Origin: Campylobacter concisus
GTDB lineage: Bacteria > Campylobacterota > Campylobacteria > Campylobacterales > Campylobacteraceae
Length of the DNA stretch: 64,000 bases
NCBI RefSeq assembly: GCF_015679985.1
Contig: NZ_CP049239.1
Span: 1,488,001-1,552,000 of the forward strand
Direction: 5' to 3'
Shown: positions 53,280-61,763 of the stretch, piece by piece
How the letters are laid out: every line of letters begins with the position of its first letter
Numbering within the stretch: position 1 is the first letter of the stretch
Made by a program: the position numbers and the translations under genes
The notes under the pieces: generated by a model
What the model saw: only the letters and a program-made list of their open reading frames with translations
Databases searched by the model: none
Told to the model about the DNA's origin: nothing

Positions 53280-53665
53280 TTAGTTGCTTGCTAAAAATTT
53301 TACCGCTTCATAAGCGTTTTGAAAGATTAAATCCGAATGCTCTTTTAGACTTTGCGCATCCGCGTATCCGCAAGTTAGGCCGATACCTTTGATGCCGGGT
53401 TCTTTACCGCCATTAGATCCATCTGCGTATCGCCTATCATAAATGCGTTTCGCTTATCTTTTCCAAGTTTTGCAAGAGCTAAATTTACGGGCTCCGCGTT
53501 AGGTTTTGGATTTAGCACGTCGTCGCGGCCTACCACCACTTTTATAAAATTTAAGACCCCTAAATTTTTAAGCAAAATCTCCGAAAATTTCGACGTTTTC
53601 GTAGTAACTACGCCGACATCGGCAATACTAGATGCCAAACCTACGGCATCTTTTGCAAACGGCAA
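53280..53665 (-). pseudogene. HAD phosphatase remnant, truncated and frameshifted
   Basis: The frame covers the C-terminal half of a phosphoglycolate-phosphatase-like HAD enzyme: VGVVTTKTSKFSEILLKNLG, then NPKPNAEPVNLALAKLG and the motif MIGDTQMDLMAVK (the GDxxxD metal site). The N-terminal half with the nucleophile DxD is missing, cut off at 53655 where the YwqK-tail repeat begins. After MAVK a one-base loss (at about 53404-53407) shifts the frame; in the next frame the family sequence goes on as GIKGIGLTCGYADAQSLKE and ends at the stop at 53280. Two independent lesions make it non-functional. Confidence 0.8.
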
Positions 53666-53781
53666 ACTCGAAGCCGAAGGGGAGTTTATGCACGGCAGGC
53701 TCGTGCGCGCTAAAAATACGACGAATCGGGTAAGTTAATCAGCGACAAGTTTGATAAAAACGGACTGCCGAGGGAGTAAAT
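53655..53781 (+). repeat. YwqK tail repeat, copy 2 (degenerate fragment)
   Basis: 127 bases matching 51670-51797 with eleven substitutions and one deletion in the run of A within the RAKK codons, which shifts its frame. It starts abruptly against the HAD remnant and ends with the same stop context. It is the surviving tail of a second YwqK-type gene, not a recent exact duplication. Confidence 0.85.
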
Positions 53782-54102
53782 ACTAAAATAAGTTGCTACT
53801 GGCATCATTTGAATTTTTACCAAACCAAATATTTACGTCCTTTTTTATTTTGAATATTTTAATTAGCTTTAAATCACACTACAATAGTCGTACTTAATAT
53901 TAAAATTTTTATATTTATCTTTTGTATCTTAGTCATAAAAGCAACAATTTCATTTATAAAATCGATAATATTTTTATAAATAAAAGCGAAATTTCAATAT
54001 AACAAGTAGTATAATTGCAAGCATATAAATATTATTTTTTATATTTTAAGTGTATTTTGATTTTTGTATTCTGGTTTTTAAATATCTTAATAAGGAGCAA
54101 AA
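53782..54102. other. AT-rich spacer and dcuC promoter region
   Basis: About 320 bases, sharply more AT-rich than the sequence to its left; the composition changes back within a few bases of 53785. It contains the TATAAT at 54010-54015 and nothing else I can identify. Confidence 0.5.
54010..54015 (+). promoter_or_regulatory. -10 element TATAAT for dcuC
   Basis: Perfect TATAAT 87 bases before the ATG of dcuC, giving a leader of about 80 bases. Confidence 0.5.
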
Positions 54103-55497
54103 ATGCATACTCTTGGTCTAATCATAGCTCTACTTACGCTTTTTGTTGTAGGCTGGGCGATTTTAAAAGGCAAATACGCCACTTTCGTTCTCTTGCTCTC
54201 TGGCGTTATCATGCTTGTCTCTTCGGTCATTCTTGATACGGGAAAATTTTTACCAGAAAAGGTAAAGAGCACTGGAAATTCCTTGCTAGATGTAGTTGAG
54301 TTTATCCGCTATATGCTCTCAAATAATTTTTCGCAACTTGGACTTTTAATTATGTTAATGGTCGGTTTTGCAAGTTATATGACTCATATCGGAGCAAATC
54401 AAGCCTTTGTAGGCATCGCCACAAAAAGGTTTAAAGCCATAAAAAGCCCATATTTTATGATATTCATAGCTTTTTGCGTAGCAAAACTTATAAGCATGGT
54501 AATAACCAGTGCGGTTGGACTTGGTGTACTTTGTCTTGCGCTTCTTGGACCAATTCTTATATCACTAGGGCTAAATAAACTAAGCGTTGGTAGTATTTGT
54601 GCGATGAGTGGAGCTAGCTCAATGGTACTTCTTGGCTCATCAACAGCTGCCGCTGCAAAAGCAACTGAACTTGAGGTACTTGATTATGTTTTTATCTATA
54701 AAATTCCAGCAGCTCTTCCAACTGTGCTCGTGATCGGCATTGCATTAGTTCTTTGGAATAGATACTTAGACAAAAAAGAAGGTTGGGTTTGTAGCGAGCA
54801 TGTAGGAGAGAGCATTAGTTTTGACGATAAGGTGGATGTTCCAAAAGAGCAAGCACCTATGATCTATGCTCTTTTACCATTTTTACCGATGATTTTAGTA
54901 GTAGTTTTTTCACCATATTGTTTAAAAACCATAAAATTAAATATATCAAGCGTCATAATCCTTTCTATGATAATTGCTATGGTTTTTGAAGCATTTAGAC
55001 ATAAATTTAGCTTTGAAAAGCTTGGTGAAGGGCTAAAAGTATTTTTTAATGCCATGGCAAAAAGCTTAAGCGGTGTTGTTATGCTAGTTGTAGCAGCTGG
55101 TATATTTGCTGAAGGTTTTAAAGCTCTTGGTATGCTTGATGCTATTGTAAATTTGGCAAAAAGCATAGGTTTTGGAGGGCTTGGCATGTCTATACTTTTT
55201 GTATTTATAACAACCATCGTTACAATCATAGCTGGCTCAAATGGCGCAAGCTTTTATCCGCTTTTAAACATGGTGCCAAATATAGCTAAGAGCTTAAACA
55301 TCAACTCTGTTATGCTCGTGCTTCCTATGCATCAAGCCTCCACAATAGCTAGACCACTTTCACCTGTCTCTGGCGTAGTGGTAGCCATTTCAGGTATGCT
55401 TCACATTAGCCCGCTTTCGCTAATTAAAAGATGTAGCGTGCCAGCTATTTTAGGTCTTATAAGCCACCATATATTTGTATTTTTACTATCATTTTAA
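54103..55497 (+). CDS. dcuC: Anaerobic C4-dicarboxylate transporter, DcuC family
   Basis: 464 residues with about twelve membrane helices and a central cytoplasmic loop (about 230-255). Signatures are the first helices LIIALLTLFVVGWAILKGKY, the segment CAMSGASSMVLLGSSTAAAAKATELE (split across 166-191), and the C-terminal half-repeat LPMHQASTIARPLSPVSG (about 402). It exchanges or exports succinate and related dicarboxylates during fumarate respiration. Ribosome site AAGGAG. Ten bases before the peptidase gene, so probably one transcript. Confidence 0.88.
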   Translation: MHTLGLIIALLTLFVVGWAILKGKYATFVLLLSGVIMLVSSVILDTGKFLPEKVKSTGNSLLDVVEFIRYMLSNNFSQLGLLIMLMVGFASYMTHIGANQAFVGIATKRFKAIKSPYFMIFIAFCVAKLISMVITSAVGLGVLCLALLGPILISLGLNKLSVGSICAMSGASSMVLLGSSTAAAAKATELEVLDYVFIYKIPAALPTVLVIGIALVLWNRYLDKKEGWVCSEHVGESISFDDKVDVPKEQAPMIYALLPFLPMILVVVFSPYCLKTIKLNISSVIILSMIIAMVFEAFRHKFSFEKLGEGLKVFFNAMAKSLSGVVMLVVAAGIFAEGFKALGMLDAIVNLAKSIGFGGLGMSILFVFITTIVTIIAGSNGASFYPLLNMVPNIAKSLNINSVMLVLPMHQASTIARPLSPVSGVVVAISGMLHISPLSLIKRCSVPAILGLISHHIFVFLLSF

Positions 55498-55506
55498 GGA
55501 GAAAAT

Positions 55507-57234
55507 ATGAGATGGAGCTTTGATGATTCTTATGTAGATTTTGATAGCGAAATTTTTACCTCATCGTTTGAAAATCTAAAAGCACAAAATGAAAATTTAG
55601 TTAAATTTTTAAACAATAGCGAGCTTACCAAAGCTATCATCTCATACGAAGAAGCATACAAAGAAGCAGCTAGCCTACTCGCATTTTGTCGTTGTAAAAG
55701 TAGTGATAATACAAAAGATGAGCTAGCTAGTAAATTTGAGCTAAAAATAAAAGAGCAAAAAGCTAAACTTGATACGGCAAAGGAGATACTTTTTGATAAA
55801 TTTGATAGCCTAAAAAGTGATGATAAAATTTTTCAAAGTACTCAATTTAAACATATAAAATTTCTATATTTAGAGCATAAAAATAGCAAGAGCAAAATAC
55901 GAAAAAAGAGTGAAAGAGATTTTTTTGCCAATTTAGCGCTCATAAATTTTTTTCCACTTTTTACAAATTTTAGACATCTAAATAATTTAATAAATATCTC
56001 TGCTACCAATAAAAATGCAAAAACACAAAGCTATAATCTTACAAAATGTATGGGTATATTAAAAGGATCAGATGATGAAATTTTACGCAAAAATGTGTTT
56101 GATGGTCTGAGCTCTCACTATGATAAATTTGCTGATCTCTACCTTGATGTCTTAAATATGCTTCATGGATTTAGACTGGCTAAATTTAAAGCAGCAAAAG
56201 TTGATTTTTTAACTCCAAGCCTTGAAGAAAATAAAATGAGCCTTGACACTTTAAACGCCATGCAAGAAGCCATTAGCAAAAGAGTGGAAAAAATAAGAGA
56301 ATGCGTAAGAGTAAGAGCTAGCTTTTTAGGTGGCAAAAGTATGAGAAGTTGCGATCTTTTGGCACCTTATCCACTTAGCAAGCATCATGAAATTTCTCAT
56401 GACGAGGCTATTAAAATCATCAAAAAAGCATTAAAACCACTGGGCGAAGATAATTTTATCGAGCTTATGATAGACAAACACTGGATAGAAAGCGATGTAC
56501 GAGAAAATAAAGCTGGTGGAGCATTTTTTGTGAGTTTGCCAAAATTTAAGCAACCAAGAATTTTTACCACCTACATGAATACTCTTTCGCACTTAATCCA
56601 GCAAGCTCATGAGCTTGGGCATGCTTGGCACTACTACTTGATGCGTGATCTTCCAGTTTTAAGCGCAAATTTTCCAATGAGCTTAGCCGAGAGTGCGAGT
56701 ACATTTAATGAGACTCTTTTACGAAATGAGCTAAAAAAAGATGACTCACTTAGGGTAGAAATTTTATGGCAGGAGCTAAAAAGCGCTGCAAATTTTTTAC
56801 TTCATATAAGCGTTAGATATGAGTTTGAGACTGGTTTTATAAAGTTGCGACAACAAGGTCAAGTCAGTAAAAAAGATGCAAGCGATCTTTTAAAACAAGC
56901 TTGGGATAAATTTTATAAAGACAGCACGAGCGATGTTGAAGAATTTTTGCCATATTTTAAGCCACATTTTTATAAAACAGATAACTATATCTACAACTAT
57001 CCTTATAGTGTCGGTTATCTGCTATCACAATTTTTTCTAAGTGAGTTTAAAAAAGATGAAGCAAAATTTTGCAAAATTTATAAACAATTTTTAATAGAGT
57101 GTGGCACAAAAAGCGTGGAAGAGCTAATAAAAAAACACTTTAAAAAAGATACAACAAAGTGCGAATTTTGGCTGATTGGTATAGATGAAGCACTAAAAAA
57201 TTTAGATGAGTTTAAAAAGGTAGTGGCTGTATAA
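55507..57234 (+). CDS. pepF: M3-family oligoendopeptidase (PepF type)
   Basis: 575 residues, cytoplasmic. Zinc site HELGHAWHYYL (about 369) with the third ligand in SLAESASTFNETLL (about 395). The N-terminal helical domain and TCMGILKGSDDEILRKNVFD-like segment (about 180) fit PepF/M3B enzymes, which degrade short peptides. Length usual. Ribosome site AAGGAG. Downstream of dcuC in the same direction. Confidence 0.9.
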   Translation: MRWSFDDSYVDFDSEIFTSSFENLKAQNENLVKFLNNSELTKAIISYEEAYKEAASLLAFCRCKSSDNTKDELASKFELKIKEQKAKLDTAKEILFDKFDSLKSDDKIFQSTQFKHIKFLYLEHKNSKSKIRKKSERDFFANLALINFFPLFTNFRHLNNLINISATNKNAKTQSYNLTKCMGILKGSDDEILRKNVFDGLSSHYDKFADLYLDVLNMLHGFRLAKFKAAKVDFLTPSLEENKMSLDTLNAMQEAISKRVEKIRECVRVRASFLGGKSMRSCDLLAPYPLSKHHEISHDEAIKIIKKALKPLGEDNFIELMIDKHWIESDVRENKAGGAFFVSLPKFKQPRIFTTYMNTLSHLIQQAHELGHAWHYYLMRDLPVLSANFPMSLAESASTFNETLLRNELKKDDSLRVEILWQELKSAANFLLHISVRYEFETGFIKLRQQGQVSKKDASDLLKQAWDKFYKDSTSDVEEFLPYFKPHFYKTDNYIYNYPYSVGYLLSQFFLSEFKKDEAKFCKIYKQFLIECGTKSVEELIKKHFKKDTTKCEFWLIGIDEALKNLDEFKKVVAV

Positions 57235-57243
57235 ATTCGCTAG

Positions 57244-57666
57244 TTATCTTAAACGTTTTATTTTTTTTCGAGAAATTTTATAAATTTTTGATGGAGCATC
57301 TTCGAAAAAATGATCATCTACTATTTCATCAGCCACGCTCATAGCCCAAGCTTCATTAAAATTTTGTCCATTTTTGTTCGCACTACTTGAATAAAGCCAG
57401 TCAAATTTAGCTAAAAATTTTTCGTGCTCGCACTCTTTTACGACTCTAATAGCCTTTAAATTTGGATACAAAAATGTGGCTTTTCTTGAATGGCGTATAA
57501 AATTTTTATATTTTTTTGGCACTCTAACAAGCTCATTTAAAACGCTAAATTTTGCCGTCGTGATAAGGCAAGGTTTATTCTCATCACGCATTTTGGCCTT
57601 ATTTATCTCTTTATAATCTTTACTCAAAAAGCCAGCTGTCGTATCAGTTTGTGCTAGAAATATCAT
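57244..57666 (-). CDS. Short YrdC/Sua5-like protein
   Basis: 140 residues from ATG 57664-57666, chosen because it overlaps the stop of the upstream permease gene (ATGA); the longer open frame would run far into that gene. Opening MIFLAQTDTTAGFLSKD, then INKAKMRDENKPCLITTA and the SSSANKNGQNF segment correspond to the T-D-T, K-R-x-x-x-KP and SAN motifs of the YrdC fold (threonylcarbamoyl-AMP synthesis or RNA binding). It is clearly shorter than TsaC (about 190), so it may be a paralogue with another role rather than the essential tRNA enzyme. Confidence 0.75.
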   Translation of the reverse strand: MIFLAQTDTTAGFLSKDYKEINKAKMRDENKPCLITTAKFSVLNELVRVPKKYKNFIRHSRKATFLYPNLKAIRVVKECEHEKFLAKFDWLYSSSANKNGQNFNEAWAMSVADEIVDDHFFEDAPSKIYKISRKKIKRLR

Positions 57667-58550
57667 ATTTTTTCTCTTTTTGATAGTAAAAATATACAAG
57701 AGATTATTAGAGCAAATCCTAAAAAATCCCAAAATACAAATTTTGTTCCAAGCCAAAAGTAGCCAAAAAATGCTGCGCTTAGTGGCTCTATGCAGGCTAA
57801 TAAACTAGCTTTTGCTGCGCCTATGAGCTTAACACCTATCATATAAAAGCTAAATGCAAAAATGGTGCCAAGCGTAATAACAGCAATAAATACCAGCCAT
57901 TGATTTATACCATTAAGTCCAGCAAATTCCCAAACCCTCATATAGAGGCAAAGAACCACGCCACCTATTATCATGCCCCAGCCAAGCGTGAGCGCAACTG
58001 AGTATTTAGCATTTAGTCTTGCTGGAGCAAGATTATAAACACAAACACAAACGGCACTCACAAAGCACCAAAACAATGCCTTTGACGAAATGACAAGAGA
58101 TGAAATTTGCGCATGTGTGCTCAGGAAAAATACGCCAAGCATGGCTAAAAATAGAGCTAAAATTTCAAGTTTTCTTGGGACGCGTTTTTCTTTTATACAA
58201 ATGACCATTAAAATTAAAGCAGGAGCAGTGTATTGAATAACAGTTGCTACTGCGGCATTTGAAAGCTCAATGGAGTAAAAGTAGGCATACTGCGTCATCA
58301 TAAGCCCAAGCAGGGCATAGACTAAAAACTCGCCAAGAAGCTTTATATCTTTAATCGGAGCAAAAACGGCACTTGGTTCTTTAAAAGCATAAAAAATCAC
58401 AATAACAATGCCAGCTAGCATCAGTCTATATGGCACCAAAAAATCAGAATTTATACCAAGTGAAAATAGATACTGCCCACAAACCCCACTAAATCCCCAA
58501 AGGATACCACCAACTAAAGTAAGAAGTATCCCAAGACGATGAGTATTCAT
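57663..58550 (-). CDS. EamA/DMT-family permease
   Basis: 295 residues, ten membrane helices in two five-helix halves, the second repeat starting at about 155. Signatures are TLVGGILWGFSGVCGQYLF at the N-terminus and ASLLACIEPLSAAFFGYFWL (about 244). Likely exports or imports a small metabolite; substrate not determinable. Overlaps the downstream YrdC-like gene by three bases, and starts six bases after the DUF799 lipoprotein stop. Confidence 0.88.
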   Translation of the reverse strand: MNTHRLGILLTLVGGILWGFSGVCGQYLFSLGINSDFLVPYRLMLAGIVIVIFYAFKEPSAVFAPIKDIKLLGEFLVYALLGLMMTQYAYFYSIELSNAAVATVIQYTAPALILMVICIKEKRVPRKLEILALFLAMLGVFFLSTHAQISSLVISSKALFWCFVSAVCVCVYNLAPARLNAKYSVALTLGWGMIIGGVVLCLYMRVWEFAGLNGINQWLVFIAVITLGTIFAFSFYMIGVKLIGAAKASLLACIEPLSAAFFGYFWLGTKFVFWDFLGFALIISCIFLLSKREKI

Positions 58551-58556
58551 TTAAAT

Positions 58557-59234
58557 TTATCTATCTTTATGAAGCTGTGCATCTTTGCCATAATACGGCG
58601 AATATGGTCCATAAAGTATGCAGTTATGGCAATCTCTTGAAAATAAATAAGCATCTGCCATCACTGCTAGATCGTATGATCTATCTGAGATGGTATTTGC
58701 TACCTGCGAGATGACGGCTGAGACTAACATGCCAAGTAGGCTACTTTGGCCACTGCTGCTATCTTCTGCTGCCATAGCACTGCCTTGCCAAAGAGTAGCG
58801 CCGCTTTTTATATCGATAAGCTTTGCTTCAAGGACAACCTTTGTCGAGCTTGAGATGACTGCATAGCTCGTACCATAATCTTTTATGTTTATGTAAAGCA
58901 CACTATCAGCATGAAAAATTTTATCAAGCTTATTTAGTGGCACGGCTGCGATCTCGCTTGGCTCGGTTATGCCATTTAGCTTAAAGGTATCATTTACAAG
59001 AGCTACTGGAAATACGTAGTATCCTGCCTCACTTAGTGGTGCGACTGTATTTGCTAAAACTGCAGCTGGGCCTGAAATTTCTGTACTATCGTTTGTTGGC
59101 ATAAGCACTAAGATAGAGTGAGGTCTTTTTTGTAAAAATTCTGAGTAGTCGTATGGCTCAGGCTCTTTTATAGAGCAACCCGTAAAAAATACTACCAAAA
59201 ATATAGCGGCTATAAATTTCAGGCTATTTTTCAT
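58557..59234 (-). CDS. DUF799 (GNA1162-like) lipoprotein
   Basis: 225 residues. Lipobox VVFFTGC at Cys 20 marks a lipoprotein; the mature body starts SIKEPEPYDYSEFLQKRPHS and includes ILVLMPTNDSTEISG and GYYVFPVALVNDTFKLNG, typical of DUF799. The family includes the meningococcal antigen GNA1162. It is the third of three lipoprotein genes (CsgG-like, DUF4810, DUF799), overlapping the second by one base. Together they are expected to form an envelope assembly; function not established. Confidence 0.85.
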   Translation of the reverse strand: MKNSLKFIAAIFLVVFFTGCSIKEPEPYDYSEFLQKRPHSILVLMPTNDSTEISGPAAVLANTVAPLSEAGYYVFPVALVNDTFKLNGITEPSEIAAVPLNKLDKIFHADSVLYINIKDYGTSYAVISSSTKVVLEAKLIDIKSGATLWQGSAMAAEDSSSGQSSLLGMLVSAVISQVANTISDRSYDLAVMADAYLFSRDCHNCILYGPYSPYYGKDAQLHKDR

Positions 59235-59626
59235 TATTTGCCCCCTCTTTGCTCTACTTTTTTTGGAGTTAAATTTTTAGAGCCTTTGATGAAATTTATA
59301 TATTCCCTTGACTCTGGGAAATTTTGCACCTCTTTGTCAAAATTTGCATTTGCAGCACCTAAATTTCCATTATTTAGATATAAAAGTCCAAGGTGTGCAT
59401 ATACGCCAGGAGCGATCTTATAGCCCTTTTGTATTGATATCTGCACCAAATTTTCTAAGCGTGAAATTTGCTCGTTTGTATCGCCCTCTTCATTTAGATA
59501 ACTATATAGCGAGCTACTATATGATCCGTCCCAATAATAAAGTGATCTTGGGCCGTTTGAATGACCGCAACCTGCTAAAAATAGTGCAAAAAGTGCGAGG
59601 CCGGCAAGCTTTATTTTACTTGCCAT
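59234..59626 (-). CDS. DUF4810 lipoprotein
   Basis: 130 residues. Lipobox ALFLAGC at Cys 20. The body, RSLYYWDGSYSSSLYSYLNE followed by helical TPR-like pairs (LGLLYLNNGNLGAANANFDK), fits DUF4810. It overlaps the CsgG-like gene by 16 bases and the DUF799 gene by one base, so all three are translated together. No enzyme motif; a structural or chaperone role in the outer membrane is inferred from the company it keeps. Confidence 0.82.
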   Translation of the reverse strand: MASKIKLAGLALFALFLAGCGHSNGPRSLYYWDGSYSSSLYSYLNEEGDTNEQISRLENLVQISIQKGYKIAPGVYAHLGLLYLNNGNLGAANANFDKEVQNFPESREYINFIKGSKNLTPKKVEQRGGK

Positions 59627-60279
59627 GCTCCACTTTCTATGCCATTTACGAGATTATTTACCGCTTCAATAATAGCTAGGCTTAAAACCTTGCCATTTAG
59701 CGTAGAGTCGTATCCTGCTGTGCCACCAAAGCCGATGATCTCTCTGTTTGAAAGGGTGTATTCGCCAGCACCACTAACTGAATAGACAACCTCGGCTGTT
59801 TTGGTATCAACGATATTTAAATTTACCTTTGAATAGGCAGTTTGTTGCTTGCCTTTGCCAAGTATGCCAAATAGCTGGTGATCGCCCGTAGTTTTTCGCC
59901 CAAACTCAGTCACATCACCAGTTATCACGTATCTTGCACCTTTTAGATTTTGAGCGGTTTTACTTAGCTCGCTCTCTTGTTTGATCACTTTCATATTTGA
60001 TCTATCAAGCACCAAAAATCTGCCACTTTGCTGTAAATTTGTGATCAAAATACTTTGAGCTTGGTTACCAAGCCTATCTTCACCATCAGCAAATACACCA
60101 TTTTGGTAAGCTGATTGATTATTAAATCGACCTATCGAAACCGAAATTTTTTGACCATTGTAAACTGTGCCGTAGCTTGCTACTTTTGGAGACTCAACAA
60201 CTCTTGAGCTCTCACTCGCACATCCAGCAAAAAGAGCTGCTGTAAGCAAAACTGCACCAATTTTAAATACATTTTTCAT
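59611..60279 (-). CDS. CsgG/HfaB-family lipoprotein
   Basis: 222 residues. Lipobox ALFAGC at Cys 20. The mature part has the CsgG fold pattern: VSIGRFNNQSAYQNG, the DRLGNQAQSILITNLQQSGR helix, LVLDRSNM, and GARYVITGDVTEFGRKT; later GAGEYTLSNREIIGFGG. CsgG itself is an outer-membrane pore for curli; HfaB anchors holdfast. No curli subunit gene is present, so the exported partner, if any, is unknown. First gene of the three-lipoprotein operon. Confidence 0.88.
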   Translation of the reverse strand: MKNVFKIGAVLLTAALFAGCASESSRVVESPKVASYGTVYNGQKISVSIGRFNNQSAYQNGVFADGEDRLGNQAQSILITNLQQSGRFLVLDRSNMKVIKQESELSKTAQNLKGARYVITGDVTEFGRKTTGDHQLFGILGKGKQQTAYSKVNLNIVDTKTAEVVYSVSGAGEYTLSNREIIGFGGTAGYDSTLNGKVLSLAIIEAVNNLVNGIESGAWQVK

Positions 60280-60326
60280 TTTTTATCCTTTGCGACAAAA
60301 TCGCTTGTATATTACTAAATTTCTTT

Positions 60327-61685
60327 TTAAATAGCTTTAAATTTCATCCATGTGCCTTTTAAGTATCTAATCGTAAAAAGCACCGCCTTTACAGCCCAGT
60401 CAGCAAACATTGCAAACCAAGTACCTATCATACCAAGATCAAATGTGAGCGCAAAGACATAGGCCAAGATGACTCTACAAGCAAACATACAAACTAAATT
60501 TACAATCATCGGATATTTAGCGTCCCCTGCAGCACGAAAAACGGTTGGATATGTGTAGGCAAGTGGCCAAATAAGACACATAGCGATACCGTGATACCAG
60601 ACGATCTGCCTTGTTAAATTTATGGCTTCGCTTGAGAGATTATAAACCCTAAGCAGTGGCTCAAGTAAAAGCAAAATTACTGCTGTGCTAAAAAGCTGGA
60701 CAATATAGATGCTTATCATCGACTTTCTTACGTAAAATTTAGCCTGAGCAAAGTCGTTTGCGCCAACGCACCTTGAGATAACTACACTAAGTCCTGTGCC
60801 TATCGCCATGCCAGGGAGTACTTGAAACATCACGATCGTTCCTCCCACGGCATTTGCAGCGATACTTGCCGTACCAAAGAGTGAAACAAGACTCAAAACA
60901 ATGATGCGACCCACATAAAACATCGAATTTTCAAAGCCATAAGGCACTCCGATATTTAAAATTTTCTTGATAATCTCGTAGTCAAATTTATAGACAAAAC
61001 TCTTTCTTATGTGAAGTTTTAGCCTTACATCAAGGAGTAGATAGACTATGACAAAGCAAGCGAGCACCTTGGCTATAAGCGTACTAATAGCTATACCTAA
61101 AATGCCAGTATGAAATGTATAAATACTAATGGCAGTTAGAAGTACATTTAATAAATTTGCAGCCGCCATAATATACATAGGAAGCTTGGCATTTGACATC
61201 GTACGAAAGATCGCCGCAGCTGCTGCATAGACAGCCAAAAATGGCGCGGAAATGGCCGAGAAAACAAGATAGTGGCTAGCATCATGCCTTACTTGCTCGC
61301 CAATATCGCCAAAGACATAATCTAGGATAATATCTTTTAAAACTATGATGACCGCTGCGATAAAAAGGGCAAAGATAAAACTAAACCATACGAGCTGATT
61401 TGCTGTGATTTTGGCATTGCCACTTTGTTTATTACCAAGATACTGGCTAGCAACCACTGAGCCGCCAGTAGCGATGGCTGTAAAAATGCTGATAAAAAGT
61501 GCCATGACAAATTCCACAAGACTAATCGCACTTACAGCGCTTTCACTAACACTTGCTGCCATTAGCGAGTTTGCAAGCCCTAAGCTATACTCTAAAAACT
61601 GCTCAACTGCAATAGGGAAAAATAGCTTCGCAAGGTCAGCATTTGAGAAAAATTTTGTATTTTGATCTTTGATTTTGTTTACCAT
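60327..61685 (-). CDS. MATE-family efflux transporter
   Basis: 452 residues, twelve membrane helices. Two-fold repeat typical of MATE, with ATGGSVVASQYLGNKQSGNA (about 69) in the first half and GLSVVISRCVGANDFAQAKF (about 296) in the second. Exports cationic drugs or metabolites in exchange for Na+ or H+. The start at 61685 follows AGGGGAAGC. Single gene between the lipoprotein operon and accBC. Confidence 0.9.
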   Translation of the reverse strand: MVNKIKDQNTKFFSNADLAKLFFPIAVEQFLEYSLGLANSLMAASVSESAVSAISLVEFVMALFISIFTAIATGGSVVASQYLGNKQSGNAKITANQLVWFSFIFALFIAAVIIVLKDIILDYVFGDIGEQVRHDASHYLVFSAISAPFLAVYAAAAAIFRTMSNAKLPMYIMAAANLLNVLLTAISIYTFHTGILGIAISTLIAKVLACFVIVYLLLDVRLKLHIRKSFVYKFDYEIIKKILNIGVPYGFENSMFYVGRIIVLSLVSLFGTASIAANAVGGTIVMFQVLPGMAIGTGLSVVISRCVGANDFAQAKFYVRKSMISIYIVQLFSTAVILLLLEPLLRVYNLSSEAINLTRQIVWYHGIAMCLIWPLAYTYPTVFRAAGDAKYPMIVNLVCMFACRVILAYVFALTFDLGMIGTWFAMFADWAVKAVLFTIRYLKGTWMKFKAI

Positions 61686-61763
61686 GCTTCCCCTAAGATA
61701 AACTTAAAAATTTTAATATATTTAAGCCAAGATCTGCTTTTTGCAAATCCTGACTTAAAAATT

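Noticed and set aside
57667..57756. Longer N-terminus for the YrdC-like protein
   Set aside because: It would overlap the permease gene by about 90 bases; the ATGA overlap at 57663-57666 is the typical arrangement.
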